Below are positions 40,580 through 48,636 of a DNA stretch of 64,000 nucleotides, one piece after another; positions within the stretch are counted from its first letter, which is position 1; every line of letters begins with the position of its first letter. Position numbers and translations under genes: made by a program. The notes under the pieces are model-generated. The model was not told the origin of the DNA, made no database searches, and saw only the letters and a program-made list of their open reading frames with translations. The stretch covers positions 1-64,000 of the forward strand of contig CAJPQT010000004.1 in NCBI GenBank assembly GCA_905372865.1. The letters run 5' to 3'. The stretch is from an uncultured Centipeda sp. GTDB taxonomy: Bacteria; Bacillota; Negativicutes; Selenomonadales; Selenomonadaceae.

Positions 40580-42136
40580 ATGAAAAAGGAGGTGGCCGTT
40601 ATTATTACTGAATTACTAACGGTGATTATTGCTGTTGCCGTCGGTGCCGCTGCGGGTTATGTCGCTCGGCGGCGCACGGCAGAGGCTAAGATAGGATCGG
40701 CCGAGGACGAAGCGAAACGTATTGTCGAAGAGGCCGGCAAGAAGGCGGAGACGAAGCAGAAGGAAGCACTGCTCGAGGCAAAGGAAGAAATTCAGCGCCA
40801 GCGGCAGGAGTTTGAACGCGATGCGAAGGAGCGCCGCAGTGAGATTCAGCGTCTCGAGCGCCGCACGGTCCAAAAGGAAGAGAATCTCGACCGCAAGCTC
40901 GAGTCGATCGAGAAGAAGGAGGAGGGGCTCGCGCGCAAGGAGGCGCGGATCGACAAGACCCAGGCGGATCTCACCGCGCTCTACGAGAGCCAGAAGCAGG
41001 AACTCGAGCGCGTGTCGGGGCTTTCGTCGGAGGAGGCGCGCACGATTCTCATGGCAGAGGCCGAAGAGGAGCTGAAGCATGAGAAGGCCCGCAAGATCAA
41101 GGAGTACATCCAGCAGACGAAGGACGAGGCAGACAAGGCGGCACGCGAGATTTTGAGTGTTGCGATCCAGCGCTGCGCTGCTGACCATGTGGCGGAGACG
41201 ACGGTCTCGGTCGTCGCGCTGCCGAACGACGAGATGAAGGGCCGCATCATCGGGCGCGAGGGGCGAAACATCCGTACGCTCGAGACGCTGACGGGCATTG
41301 ACCTCATCATCGACGATACACCGGAGGCGGTTATCCTGTCGGGCTTTGATCCCGTGCGGCGCGAGGTTGCGCGTATTGCGCTCGAAAAGCTGATTCAGGA
41401 CGGCCGTATTCACCCCGCACGGATCGAAGAGATGATTGAAAAAGCACGGCGTGAGGTCGACCAACGGATCAAGGAAGCGGGCGAACAGGCGACGTTCGAG
41501 ACGGGTGTGCACGGCATTCATCCCGAGCTCGTGCGTCTCCTCGGGCGTATGCGCTACCGCACGAGTTACGGGCAGAATGTACTCGCGCACTCCATCGAGG
41601 TCGCGCATCTCGCGGGCCTCATGGCGGCGGAGCTCGACTGTGATGTCATGCTCGCCAAGCGCGGCGGACTTCTGCACGACATCGGAAAGGCGGTCAGCCA
41701 CGAGGTCGAGGGGCCGCATGTCACGGTTGGTGCCGATCTCGCACGCAAGTACCGCGAGTCCAAGGAGGTCATCAACATCATTGCCAGCCATCATGGCGAT
41801 GAGGAGGCGACGACGATCGAGGCAGTGCTTGTTGCCGCTGCCGACGCTGTCTCAGCAGCACGGCCGGGCGCACGGCGTGAGAGCCTCGAGTCGTACATCA
41901 AGCGTCTCAAGGCGCTCGAGGAGATCGCCGAATCGTTCGACGGTGTGGAGCGCTGCTTTGCCATTCAGGCGGGGCGTGAGATCCGCGTCATGGTGAAGCC
42001 GGATAAGGTGGATGATGCGGGCGCTGCCGTGCTCGTTCATGATATTGTGAAGAAGATTGAGGGAGATCTCGAATATCCGGGGCAGATTAAGGCCACGGTC
42101 ATTCGTGAGACCCGTGTTGTTGACTATGCAAAGTAA
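40580..42136 (+). CDS. rny: ribonuclease Y
   Basis: RNase Y is the membrane-anchored endoribonuclease that starts mRNA decay in many Firmicutes. It has an N-terminal membrane helix (LLTVIIAVAVGAAAGYVA), a long coiled coil (about 30-200), a KH domain (GRIIGREGRNIRTLE) and an HD domain with GGLLHDIGKA and the conserved ASHHGD. About 518 residues from ATG 40580. That ATG has no good RBS; AGGAGG at 40587-40592 lies inside the proposed codons 3-5, with ATT at 40601 at ideal spacing. The start is therefore open. ymdB, its usual neighbour, lies 2.4 kb downstream. Confidence 0.95.
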   Translation: MKKEVAVIITELLTVIIAVAVGAAAGYVARRRTAEAKIGSAEDEAKRIVEEAGKKAETKQKEALLEAKEEIQRQRQEFERDAKERRSEIQRLERRTVQKEENLDRKLESIEKKEEGLARKEARIDKTQADLTALYESQKQELERVSGLSSEEARTILMAEAEEELKHEKARKIKEYIQQTKDEADKAAREILSVAIQRCAADHVAETTVSVVALPNDEMKGRIIGREGRNIRTLETLTGIDLIIDDTPEAVILSGFDPVRREVARIALEKLIQDGRIHPARIEEMIEKARREVDQRIKEAGEQATFETGVHGIHPELVRLLGRMRYRTSYGQNVLAHSIEVAHLAGLMAAELDCDVMLAKRGGLLHDIGKAVSHEVEGPHVTVGADLARKYRESKEVINIIASHHGDEEATTIEAVLVAAADAVSAARPGARRESLESYIKRLKALEEIAESFDGVERCFAIQAGREIRVMVKPDKVDDAGAAVLVHDIVKKIEGDLEYPGQIKATVIRETRVVDYAK

Positions 42137-42225
42137 GCGGCTCTGCCGTTATGAAGGATCGCATCTGGGGGCGTGAGCTCCCCTAGGAATCTCTGCATGA
42201 AACAGGGAGTCCTCAAGGAGGATAT

Positions 42226-44001
42226 ATGCAGCAGCTGACGTACATTGTTTCCGGGACCGCGGATGCCCAGCGCAAAGCGGAGCAGGCGAAGGCCAAGCTG
42301 GACCGGATTCCGCATATTGAGTCCCTGCTCATTACAATTGCGGCACCCTGCGAGATGCCGATGGAAAAGGCGATCCGTATGCGCGATGCCGTGCGGGAGC
42401 TGTTTCCCACGGCACGCATCCTCGCACACACCTGTGCGCTGAAGATGGCAGATTTGCGCCTCGATACGGACGATGTCATGCTGACGATTACGGCACTGGA
42501 GGCATCGCAGGCGGAGTTCGTCATCGTGGAGGGGAACACCTCGGACGCGGCGGCGAAGGAGCGTTTTGTCCATTTTGTCGGAGCACGCCCTCATACGAAG
42601 GTGATTGAGTTCTTCGTCGTCGGCCTGCTGGATCGGATCGATGATCTGTTTGAGGGAATCTCTGCGATCGATCAGCGGATCGAGGTGTTCGGCGCCTTTG
42701 TGGATGCCGTTCCGGCGAATGCACACGGCTATATCATCGCCGATGATGTGACGATGCGGCTTGGCGTGCTGGGCATTGTGTTTCATGGAGCAGCTCTGGA
42801 TGTGCATGTTGTGCGTAATTTCGGCTGGAATCCGCTCGGGCGCGAGATTGTTGCGACGCGCGTGAAGGGCTGTACGATCCAGAAGCTGGACGGCGGTACG
42901 CCGCTCAACATCTATGAGCGCTATTTTGGCATCAAAGGGGACGGCGATTTTAGTTCGGATGCTGCCCTCTTTCCGCTTTGCTTCGAGGAGGAGGACGGGT
43001 CCGTCTCGGCACGCGTTCCCCTCAATATTGAAGCGGAGACGGGCGAGCTGACCTTTGGCATTCCCATACCGGAGGGAACCAAGTTCCGCCTTGCCTACGG
43101 AGACCCCTACGGCATCCTCTCGAAGGCAGCGGAGAATGCACGGGAAATGTCGGCGTTCTCGCCGCAGGCCATCCTCGGGACGGCCTGTGTGGGGCATTAT
43201 CTCCTGCTTGGTGAGGACGTTGTGACGGAGATGACGCTGTGTACAGGCTTTCCCTCATCGACGGTCTTTGCGTTCGGTGAAATGCGCCGCATTGGGAATC
43301 GTGTTGCTGCGGCGAATCTGAATGTCCTGCTCGTCGGGATGAAAGAGGACCCGGGCTATGTCAAGAATATCAAGCTGCAGACGAAGCGCGTCTCGCACCT
43401 CTCCTACAACCGCAAGATGCTTGCGTTTATGTCGCACTTCATCCGCGTTTCGGAGGAGGAGCTCTATACAGCGAATCAGCAGCTCAGCCACCTCGCCAGC
43501 CGCGATGCGCTGACGAATTTGCTGAATCGCCGCGAGATGGAGCGCCTCCTGAAGGACGCGATTGTGCAGTCGCAGGAGAATAAGACGCCGCTTTCGGTCA
43601 TCCTGATGGACATTGACCACTTCAAGGGTGTCAATGATACGTATGGGCACGATATGGGGGACAAGGTTCTCTTGATGGTTGCAGATGCGATCTCGCATAC
43701 GATCCGCGGCTCGGATGCAGGCTGCCGCTGGGGTGGTGATGAGTTCTTCATCATCCTTCAAGGAGCGCCGCTCGACGTTGCGGGCCGAGTTGGAGAACGT
43801 ATCCGCAGTTCGGTGGAGGCCTCGGAGATGCCGTTCGGGAAGAATGTCACGGTGAGTGTCGGTGCGGCATCGTTTGATCCGGAGAAGGACAACGAGCTCC
43901 AGCTCTTCAAGAACGCGGACGAGGCGCTCTATCAGGCAAAGAAGGCAGGGCGCAATGCGGTCTATGCACTTGGCCTCGGCCGCATTAAGAGTGTGGAATA
44001 G
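42226..44001 (+). CDS. FIST-domain diguanylate cyclase
   Basis: A cytoplasmic sensor joined to a c-di-GMP synthase. Residues 1-380 resemble FIST_N plus FIST_C, a small-ligand sensing module proposed for amino acids. A helical linker (about 385-425) leads to a GGDEF domain with DIDHFKGVND, the catalytic GGDEF at 503-507 and an intact inhibitory RxxD (RGSD, 494-497) five residues upstream. It should therefore be active and feedback-inhibited (inference). ATG 42226 follows AAGGAGG. It is inserted between rny and ymdB and is the only GGDEF gene in the window. Confidence 0.92.
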   Translation: MQQLTYIVSGTADAQRKAEQAKAKLDRIPHIESLLITIAAPCEMPMEKAIRMRDAVRELFPTARILAHTCALKMADLRLDTDDVMLTITALEASQAEFVIVEGNTSDAAAKERFVHFVGARPHTKVIEFFVVGLLDRIDDLFEGISAIDQRIEVFGAFVDAVPANAHGYIIADDVTMRLGVLGIVFHGAALDVHVVRNFGWNPLGREIVATRVKGCTIQKLDGGTPLNIYERYFGIKGDGDFSSDAALFPLCFEEEDGSVSARVPLNIEAETGELTFGIPIPEGTKFRLAYGDPYGILSKAAENAREMSAFSPQAILGTACVGHYLLLGEDVVTEMTLCTGFPSSTVFAFGEMRRIGNRVAAANLNVLLVGMKEDPGYVKNIKLQTKRVSHLSYNRKMLAFMSHFIRVSEEELYTANQQLSHLASRDALTNLLNRREMERLLKDAIVQSQENKTPLSVILMDIDHFKGVNDTYGHDMGDKVLLMVADAISHTIRGSDAGCRWGGDEFFIILQGAPLDVAGRVGERIRSSVEASEMPFGKNVTVSVGAASFDPEKDNELQLFKNADEALYQAKKAGRNAVYALGLGRIKSVE

Positions 44002-44026
44002 TGGAAAGAAGTAAGGGGGATGAGCA

Positions 44027-44584
44027 ATGTTCGGCTTTTTGCGCAGATTTTTTGGGGGACGGTGCAGCGGTCATGTGAAAAGTGAGCAGGCACGTCCCGG
44101 CGTGCAGCTGCTCGCCTCCGTCCTCGTCTGTTTCCCGGAGATCGAGGCGGTTTCCTATGAGCCGCATCAGGAACTTCTGACGATGGACTTTGTTGTCCGT
44201 GCGCATCCCGCGCCGGTAGAAATCGAGACGTTTGCCGCGTTTCTCGCTGAGAGCATCGAGACCTATCATGTGCTTGAGGGCAGCGTGGTGAGCGAGGTGG
44301 ACTTCTCCTATGAGCAGCATGAAGCACTGACGATCCTCCATCTTGCGCGGCGGATGGACGAGCTCTCTGAAGCAGAGCTGAGCCTTGTAGTTCACCTCCT
44401 GAAAGACCGCTTCGGGGAGGCCCTTCTTGTCGATCCGCACGGTGCGGAAGTCCTTGATGCGGAGTTCCGCATGATCCAGCATGAAACGCTGGAACGTATG
44501 CTGATGGCGGTGCGGGAACTCCCGCTGCGCGATCGTCTGGTCGGCATCCGTGAACGCGATCAGGTAGTCGTCTACAATCGGTGA
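44027..44584 (+). CDS. hypothetical protein between the GGDEF gene and ymdB
   Basis: A 185-residue cytosolic protein of unknown family. It starts MFGFLRRFFGG, continues as alternating strands and helices (ASVLVCFPEIEAVSYEP, LLTMDFVVRA, ALTILHLARRMDEL) and has no membrane segment after the basic N-terminus. GGGGGAT precedes ATG 44027. It ends just before the ymdB RBS, and spacing suggests co-transcription. Codon use is like that of its neighbours, so it is probably a real gene. Confidence 0.65.
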   Translation: MFGFLRRFFGGRCSGHVKSEQARPGVQLLASVLVCFPEIEAVSYEPHQELLTMDFVVRAHPAPVEIETFAAFLAESIETYHVLEGSVVSEVDFSYEQHEALTILHLARRMDELSEAELSLVVHLLKDRFGEALLVDPHGAEVLDAEFRMIQHETLERMLMAVRELPLRDRLVGIRERDQVVVYNR

Positions 44585-44605
44585 GTGAAGATAGGAGAGT
44601 GTGCC

Positions 44606-45388
44606 GTGCGCATCATGCTGGTCGGTGACGTGGTCGGGCGTGCGGGACGACGTGCCTTTCGCAAGATTACGCCGCAGCTCCGCGCGGAGCGAAAGATCGA
44701 TGTTGTCATCGCCAATGGGGAGAATGCTGCCGGCGGAAAGGGGATCACGCGCAAGGCCCTGGATGAACTCTATGCGGGCGGCGCGGATGTTGTGACTTCC
44801 GGCAATCACGTCTGGGATAAGAAGGATATCTTTGCCTTCGTTGACGATGAACCGTTCCTCGTGCGTCCCGCGAACTATCCGGAGGGAACGCCGGGATGCG
44901 GGTACTGTATTTTCCCGTTCAAGGCGGCAAGCATTGCCGTACTCAACCTCTCGGGGCGCTCCTTTATGCCCGCGCTTGACTGCCCTTTTCAAAAGGCAGA
45001 TGAGATGCTTGCGGAGGTCGAGGGCTGTGCGGATATTGTTGTGCTGGATTTCCATGCGGAGACAACATCGGAGAAACTCGCGATGGGGCACTATCTGGAC
45101 GGCCGTGCCGATATCGTAGTCGGTACGCACACGCACGTACAGACGGCGGACGCGCAGATACTTCCCGGCGGAACAGCGTATATCACGGATCTCGGGATGG
45201 TCGGTCCGCACGATTCGATTCTTGGCGTGCGCAAGGATATTGTGATACAGAAATTCCGCACGGGGATGCCCGTGCGCTTTGAGATGGCAGAGGGGCCTGC
45301 GGAATACGCCGCTGTGATCGTTGATGTCGATCCCGCTCACGCTTCCATGACAAAGATAGAACGCGTATTCATGCGCGAAGAAAACTGA
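44606..45388 (+). CDS. ymdB: YmdB-type metallophosphoesterase
   Basis: A TIGR00282-family calcineurin-like phosphoesterase. B. subtilis YmdB hydrolyses cyclic nucleotides and influences biofilm and motility decisions. Metal ligands are seen in MLVGDVVGRAGR, IANGENAAGGKG, TSGNHVWDKK, LDFHAETTSEK and VGTHTHVQTAD. I chose GTG 44606 (about 9 bases after AGGAG) because the product then starts MRIMLVGDVVG; the frame is open from 44585. About 260 residues. Its linkage with rny is conserved. Confidence 0.94.
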   Translation: MRIMLVGDVVGRAGRRAFRKITPQLRAERKIDVVIANGENAAGGKGITRKALDELYAGGADVVTSGNHVWDKKDIFAFVDDEPFLVRPANYPEGTPGCGYCIFPFKAASIAVLNLSGRSFMPALDCPFQKADEMLAEVEGCADIVVLDFHAETTSEKLAMGHYLDGRADIVVGTHTHVQTADAQILPGGTAYITDLGMVGPHDSILGVRKDIVIQKFRTGMPVRFEMAEGPAEYAAVIVDVDPAHASMTKIERVFMREEN

Positions 45389-45402
45389 TCAAGGAGAATT
45401 CT

Positions 45403-46251
45403 ATGCCAAGCGATTTGCATATTCATTCGACCTTTTCCGACGGCAAGGATACGCCGGAGGAGATCGTCGAGGCAGCAAAGGCTGCGGGGCTGCACTATAT
45501 TGCCATCACGGACCATGACAGTGTGGAGGGGGTTACGGAACTCTACGAGAGCGGACATTATGGATCCGGCAGCCTGCACATCATCCCCGGTGTCGGTTTT
45601 ACTGCGGGCGATGCGCAGCACGAAGTGCATATACTGGGCTACAATATTGATATCTACAACGCCGAACTTCAGGAAAAACTCGAGGAAATCAGCGAGGCGC
45701 GCTGGACGCGTTTTACAGAGATCGTGGAACTCCTCAGAGGGCTCGGCTATGAGATCGGCGAGACCGAGGTGCTGACGGACGAGGGTATGTGCAAGGCAGT
45801 CGGACGCTCCCATGTGGCGCGTGTCCTTGTCAAGAAAGGCTATTTCGACTCCATACGCGCCTGCTTTGAACAGCTGCTCATGCGCGGAAAACCTGCCTAT
45901 GTGCCCCATTTTCGCCTCGTCCCCGAGGAAATCATCAGTCTGATCAAAGGGGCGGGCGGCATTCCCGTGTTGGGGAACCCCAAGGCACTTGCGGACGAGG
46001 CGCTCGTTGAGCGTGTCATCGCACAGGGGGCGGCCGGGATCGAGGCGTTCTATCCAACCTATGACTATGCGGATACGCAGCACTATCTGGAGATCGCACA
46101 GAAGCATGGCCTTCTTGTATCCGGCGGCTCTGATTATCGCGGCTTTGCCGGTCGGGAGCCGGGGGCGATCGGGCAGTTTACCATCGAGGATGTCTACGCG
46201 GAGAATTTTTATCGCCCGCAGCGGCATGCGGAACACAGCTCGGATCGCTGA
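45403..46251 (+). CDS. PHP-domain phosphoesterase
   Basis: A PHP-type phosphoesterase, likely acting on nucleoside 3',5'-bisphosphates or short nucleotides like TrpH/RnaM. Metal-binding residues are evident: DLHIHSTFSDGKDTPEE, ITDHDSVEG, VLGNPKALAD and SGGSDYRGF. The 282-residue size fits the small PHP group without a polymerase. AAGGAG precedes ATG 45403. It continues the RNA-turnover theme after rny and ymdB (inference). Confidence 0.9.
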   Translation: MPSDLHIHSTFSDGKDTPEEIVEAAKAAGLHYIAITDHDSVEGVTELYESGHYGSGSLHIIPGVGFTAGDAQHEVHILGYNIDIYNAELQEKLEEISEARWTRFTEIVELLRGLGYEIGETEVLTDEGMCKAVGRSHVARVLVKKGYFDSIRACFEQLLMRGKPAYVPHFRLVPEEIISLIKGAGGIPVLGNPKALADEALVERVIAQGAAGIEAFYPTYDYADTQHYLEIAQKHGLLVSGGSDYRGFAGREPGAIGQFTIEDVYAENFYRPQRHAEHSSDR

Positions 46252-46271
46252 GATGAAAGAGGAGAGACACA

Positions 46272-47123
46272 ATGGACGTTATCGCACTTGTCGGGCCGAG
46301 TGGGACCGGCAAAAGCCACCGCGCCCTATGGGTTGCTCAGAAAAATGGAGCAGATGCCATCATTGACGACGGCATACTGATCAAAGATGGGAAGGTGATT
46401 GGCGGACACTCGGCGAAAAAGGAAAAGAATCGCATCATGGCGGTGCGCCGTGCGATCTTCGTTCTGCCGGGGCATGCCTCCGAGGTGCGGCATGCGATTG
46501 CCGCATCCCAGCCGCGCCGCATCCTCCTCCTCGGCACCTCCGAAAACATGGTGCAGAAAATTGCCAAGGCCCTTAAGATCGGCCCCGTCAGCAAGATCAT
46601 TCGCATCGAAGACATCGCATCCAAGAAGGATATGGAGATTGCACAATACCATCGACTGCGACGCGGAGAGCACATCATTCCCGTGCCGACAATCGAACTC
46701 AAGCCGCATTTCTCCGGCTATCTCATCGACCCCATCAAGAGTTTTTTCAAGACATCCTCTTCGAAACGGCGGCGCCTCGGCGAACGCTCCATCGTACGGC
46801 CCGTATTCAGCTACTACGGCAAACTCGTCATTGATGACTCCGTCATCAAGAGCATTGTACACATCGTCGCGGAAAAATTGCAGGAGGTTTATCGTGTCGG
46901 GTCGACCCATGTGAAACACCTCTTTAACGGGGATGATGATCTCGGAATCATGGTCTCCATTGAGATTGTGTTTGCATACGGGCATACGATCGCGGAGGCG
47001 ATGGAGCGCCTGAGGAAGGAAGTGCAGGCAGAGATTGAGCGGATGACGGGGATGGTGGTGCACGAGATCAATATTCTCGTCAAGAGCCTGCACGTCGACC
47101 GAGCACGTGCTGCACATGCATAA
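46272..47123 (+). CDS. P-loop protein with C-terminal Asp23/Gls24-like domain
   Basis: A 283-residue two-part protein. Residues 1-110 carry a P-loop GPSGTGKS (8-15) and an IIDDGILIKDGKVIGG segment. After a linker with KPHFSGYLIDPIKSFF, the C-terminal part (about 175-280) looks like an Asp23/Gls24 alkaline-shock domain (VIKSIVHIVAEKLQEVYRVG, VSIEIVFAYG, VHEINILVKSL). Proteins of this build occur in Clostridia and Negativicutes without known function. ATG 46272 follows GAGGAGAG. It is probably the last gene of the rny cluster. Confidence 0.8.
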   Translation: MDVIALVGPSGTGKSHRALWVAQKNGADAIIDDGILIKDGKVIGGHSAKKEKNRIMAVRRAIFVLPGHASEVRHAIAASQPRRILLLGTSENMVQKIAKALKIGPVSKIIRIEDIASKKDMEIAQYHRLRRGEHIIPVPTIELKPHFSGYLIDPIKSFFKTSSSKRRRLGERSIVRPVFSYYGKLVIDDSVIKSIVHIVAEKLQEVYRVGSTHVKHLFNGDDDLGIMVSIEIVFAYGHTIAEAMERLRKEVQAEIERMTGMVVHEINILVKSLHVDRARAAHA

Positions 47124-47169
47124 TTTACATCTGCCAAAACTTATTTACATATGTCATTAAAATCTATTC

Positions 47170-47198
47170 TTCATTTTTTTAGGAAAAAATGCTAGAAT
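47170..47198 (+). promoter_or_regulatory. extended -10 promoter of the flgB operon
   Basis: TAGAAT at 47193-47198 is preceded by TGC (extended -10); TTCATT at 47170-47175 is a weak -35 at 17 bp. It gives a leader of about 130 nt containing an imperfect hairpin (47270-47302) and AAAGGAATG before flgB. Confidence 0.6.
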
Positions 47199-47333
47199 GA
47201 AAAGGATTTTTTTTAGGGATGTAGAACTAATTATATATCTGTTTTGTGTGCCATTTTTTCATGTACACATAAGGAAGCCCTCCCATCATGGTGAGAGCCT
47301 CCTAACAACACGGGGAAAGGAATGTGACGTTTC

Positions 47334-47756
47334 ATGCTTGAGCAGCTGGTAAACACTCCGACGATTGACATTGGCAGCCGGGCGCTCTCGGCGGCATCCC
47401 TTCGGCATGAGGTGCTCAGCAATAACATTGCCAACGTGAACACACCGAATTTCAAGCGCAGTCATGTGCGTTTTGAAGACTTGCTGAAACAGGAACTGGG
47501 CCTCAACGACGATCCTCTGATGAAGGTTGTGCGTACGCATGACCGGCATTTTCCCATCCCTTTTAGCGGGAAGGCACGCGGTGTGATCGAGCAGGAGGCG
47601 ACGACGAATATGCGCCTGGACGGGAACAATGTCGATATTGACATTGAGATGGCTGAGGTTGCAAAGAATCAGCTTTACTACAGTGCGCTTGCAAATGCGC
47701 TCGGCGGGCACATCAGCAAGCTGAAGAGCGTCATTAACAGCGGTCAGAGCGGCTGA
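47334..47756 (+). CDS. flgB: flagellar proximal rod protein FlgB
   Basis: FlgB forms part of the proximal rod. The 140-residue protein has the rod-family N-terminus with NNIANVNTPNFKRS and the C-terminal EMAEVAKNQLYYSALANAL helix that pairs with other rod subunits. ATG 47334 heads the operon. flgC follows after 17 bp. Confidence 0.96.
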   Translation: MLEQLVNTPTIDIGSRALSAASLRHEVLSNNIANVNTPNFKRSHVRFEDLLKQELGLNDDPLMKVVRTHDRHFPIPFSGKARGVIEQEATTNMRLDGNNVDIDIEMAEVAKNQLYYSALANALGGHISKLKSVINSGQSG

Positions 47757-47773
47757 TTTAAGGAGGGCACGAT

Positions 47774-48229
47774 ATGGGAATGTTTTTGGGAATTGATGCA
47801 GCGGCTTCCGGACTTACGGCGGAACGTCTGCGCATGGACGTGATCTCCAACAATATTGCAAATGCCAACACGACGCGTACGCAGGGCGGAGGTGCCTACC
47901 ATCGCCGCTACGTGGTCTTTCAGCCGCGCGAAAAGGGGAACGGCATCGGCTTTGAGGCGTTCCTTGCACGGGCCTCGGACCGCATGCGCCCCGGTGACGG
48001 CGTTCGCGCCACCTCCATTCAGGAGGACCGCACGCAGGGGCCGCTCGTCTACGAGCCGGGGCATCCGGATGCAAATGCGGACGGCTACGTGGAGCGCCCA
48101 AATGTCAATATTGTCGCGGAGATGGTGGATATGATTTCGGCATCCCGCGCTTATGAAGCAAACACAACGACGATCAACGCAGCAAAATCTATGGTGACAG
48201 CTGCGCTCCGCATCGGCGGAAACAGCTGA
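47774..48229 (+). CDS. flgC: flagellar proximal rod protein FlgC
   Basis: FlgC is a proximal rod component. The 151-residue product starts GMFLGIDAAASGLTAERLRM, carries SNNIANANTTRTQGG and ends in the VNIVAEMVDMISASRAYEAN helix of the rod/hook family. An AAGGAGG RBS precedes ATG 47774. Its order after flgB is invariant in this operon type. Confidence 0.96.
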   Translation: MGMFLGIDAAASGLTAERLRMDVISNNIANANTTRTQGGGAYHRRYVVFQPREKGNGIGFEAFLARASDRMRPGDGVRATSIQEDRTQGPLVYEPGHPDANADGYVERPNVNIVAEMVDMISASRAYEANTTTINAAKSMVTAALRIGGNS

Positions 48230-48257
48230 TTCTGGTGCACATTTTTAAGGGAGATCA

Positions 48258-48566
48258 ATGTATATGGAAGTACAAGCACTGCAAATGACCCCCGTGACGA
48301 TGCGCGCAACCAGTCATCTGGGCGAGACCATCGCAAAGGAGCCCCCAAAGAGTTTCGGCACCTATCTGAAGGATGCACTCTCCGAGGTGAATCAGCTTCA
48401 GCTTGCATCAGATCATCAGAACAAACTGCTTGCAGCGGGCGAGATCTCGGATGTCTCTCAGGTTGTCGTGGCTGGGCAGAAGGCAGAAATTGCACTGCAG
48501 CTGACTCTGCAGCTGCGCAATCGTGCCATGTCTGCCTATCAGGAAATCATGCGGATGCAGGTGTAA
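48258..48566 (+). CDS. fliE: flagellar hook-basal body complex protein FliE
   Basis: FliE joins the MS-ring/export gate to the rod. The 102-residue protein has SFGTYLKDALSEVNQLQLASD and the C-terminal VVVAGQKAEIALQLTLQLRNRAM region typical of the family. ATG 48258 follows GGGAG; ATG 48264 is an alternative. A 70-bp spacer separates it from fliF. Confidence 0.94.
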   Translation: MYMEVQALQMTPVTMRATSHLGETIAKEPPKSFGTYLKDALSEVNQLQLASDHQNKLLAAGEISDVSQVVVAGQKAEIALQLTLQLRNRAMSAYQEIMRMQV

Positions 48567-48636
48567 GAACTGCCTGCCGTATCGCACGCTCTGTCGGAGC
48601 GCTGCATAACCGTGATGACTTGAAGGGAAAGAGATT

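Noticed and set aside
42137..42225. c-di-GMP riboswitch before the GGDEF gene
   Set aside because: The 89-bp spacer has small hairpins (GGGG/CCCC and AGGA/TCCT arms) but lacks the conserved GEMM core sequences.
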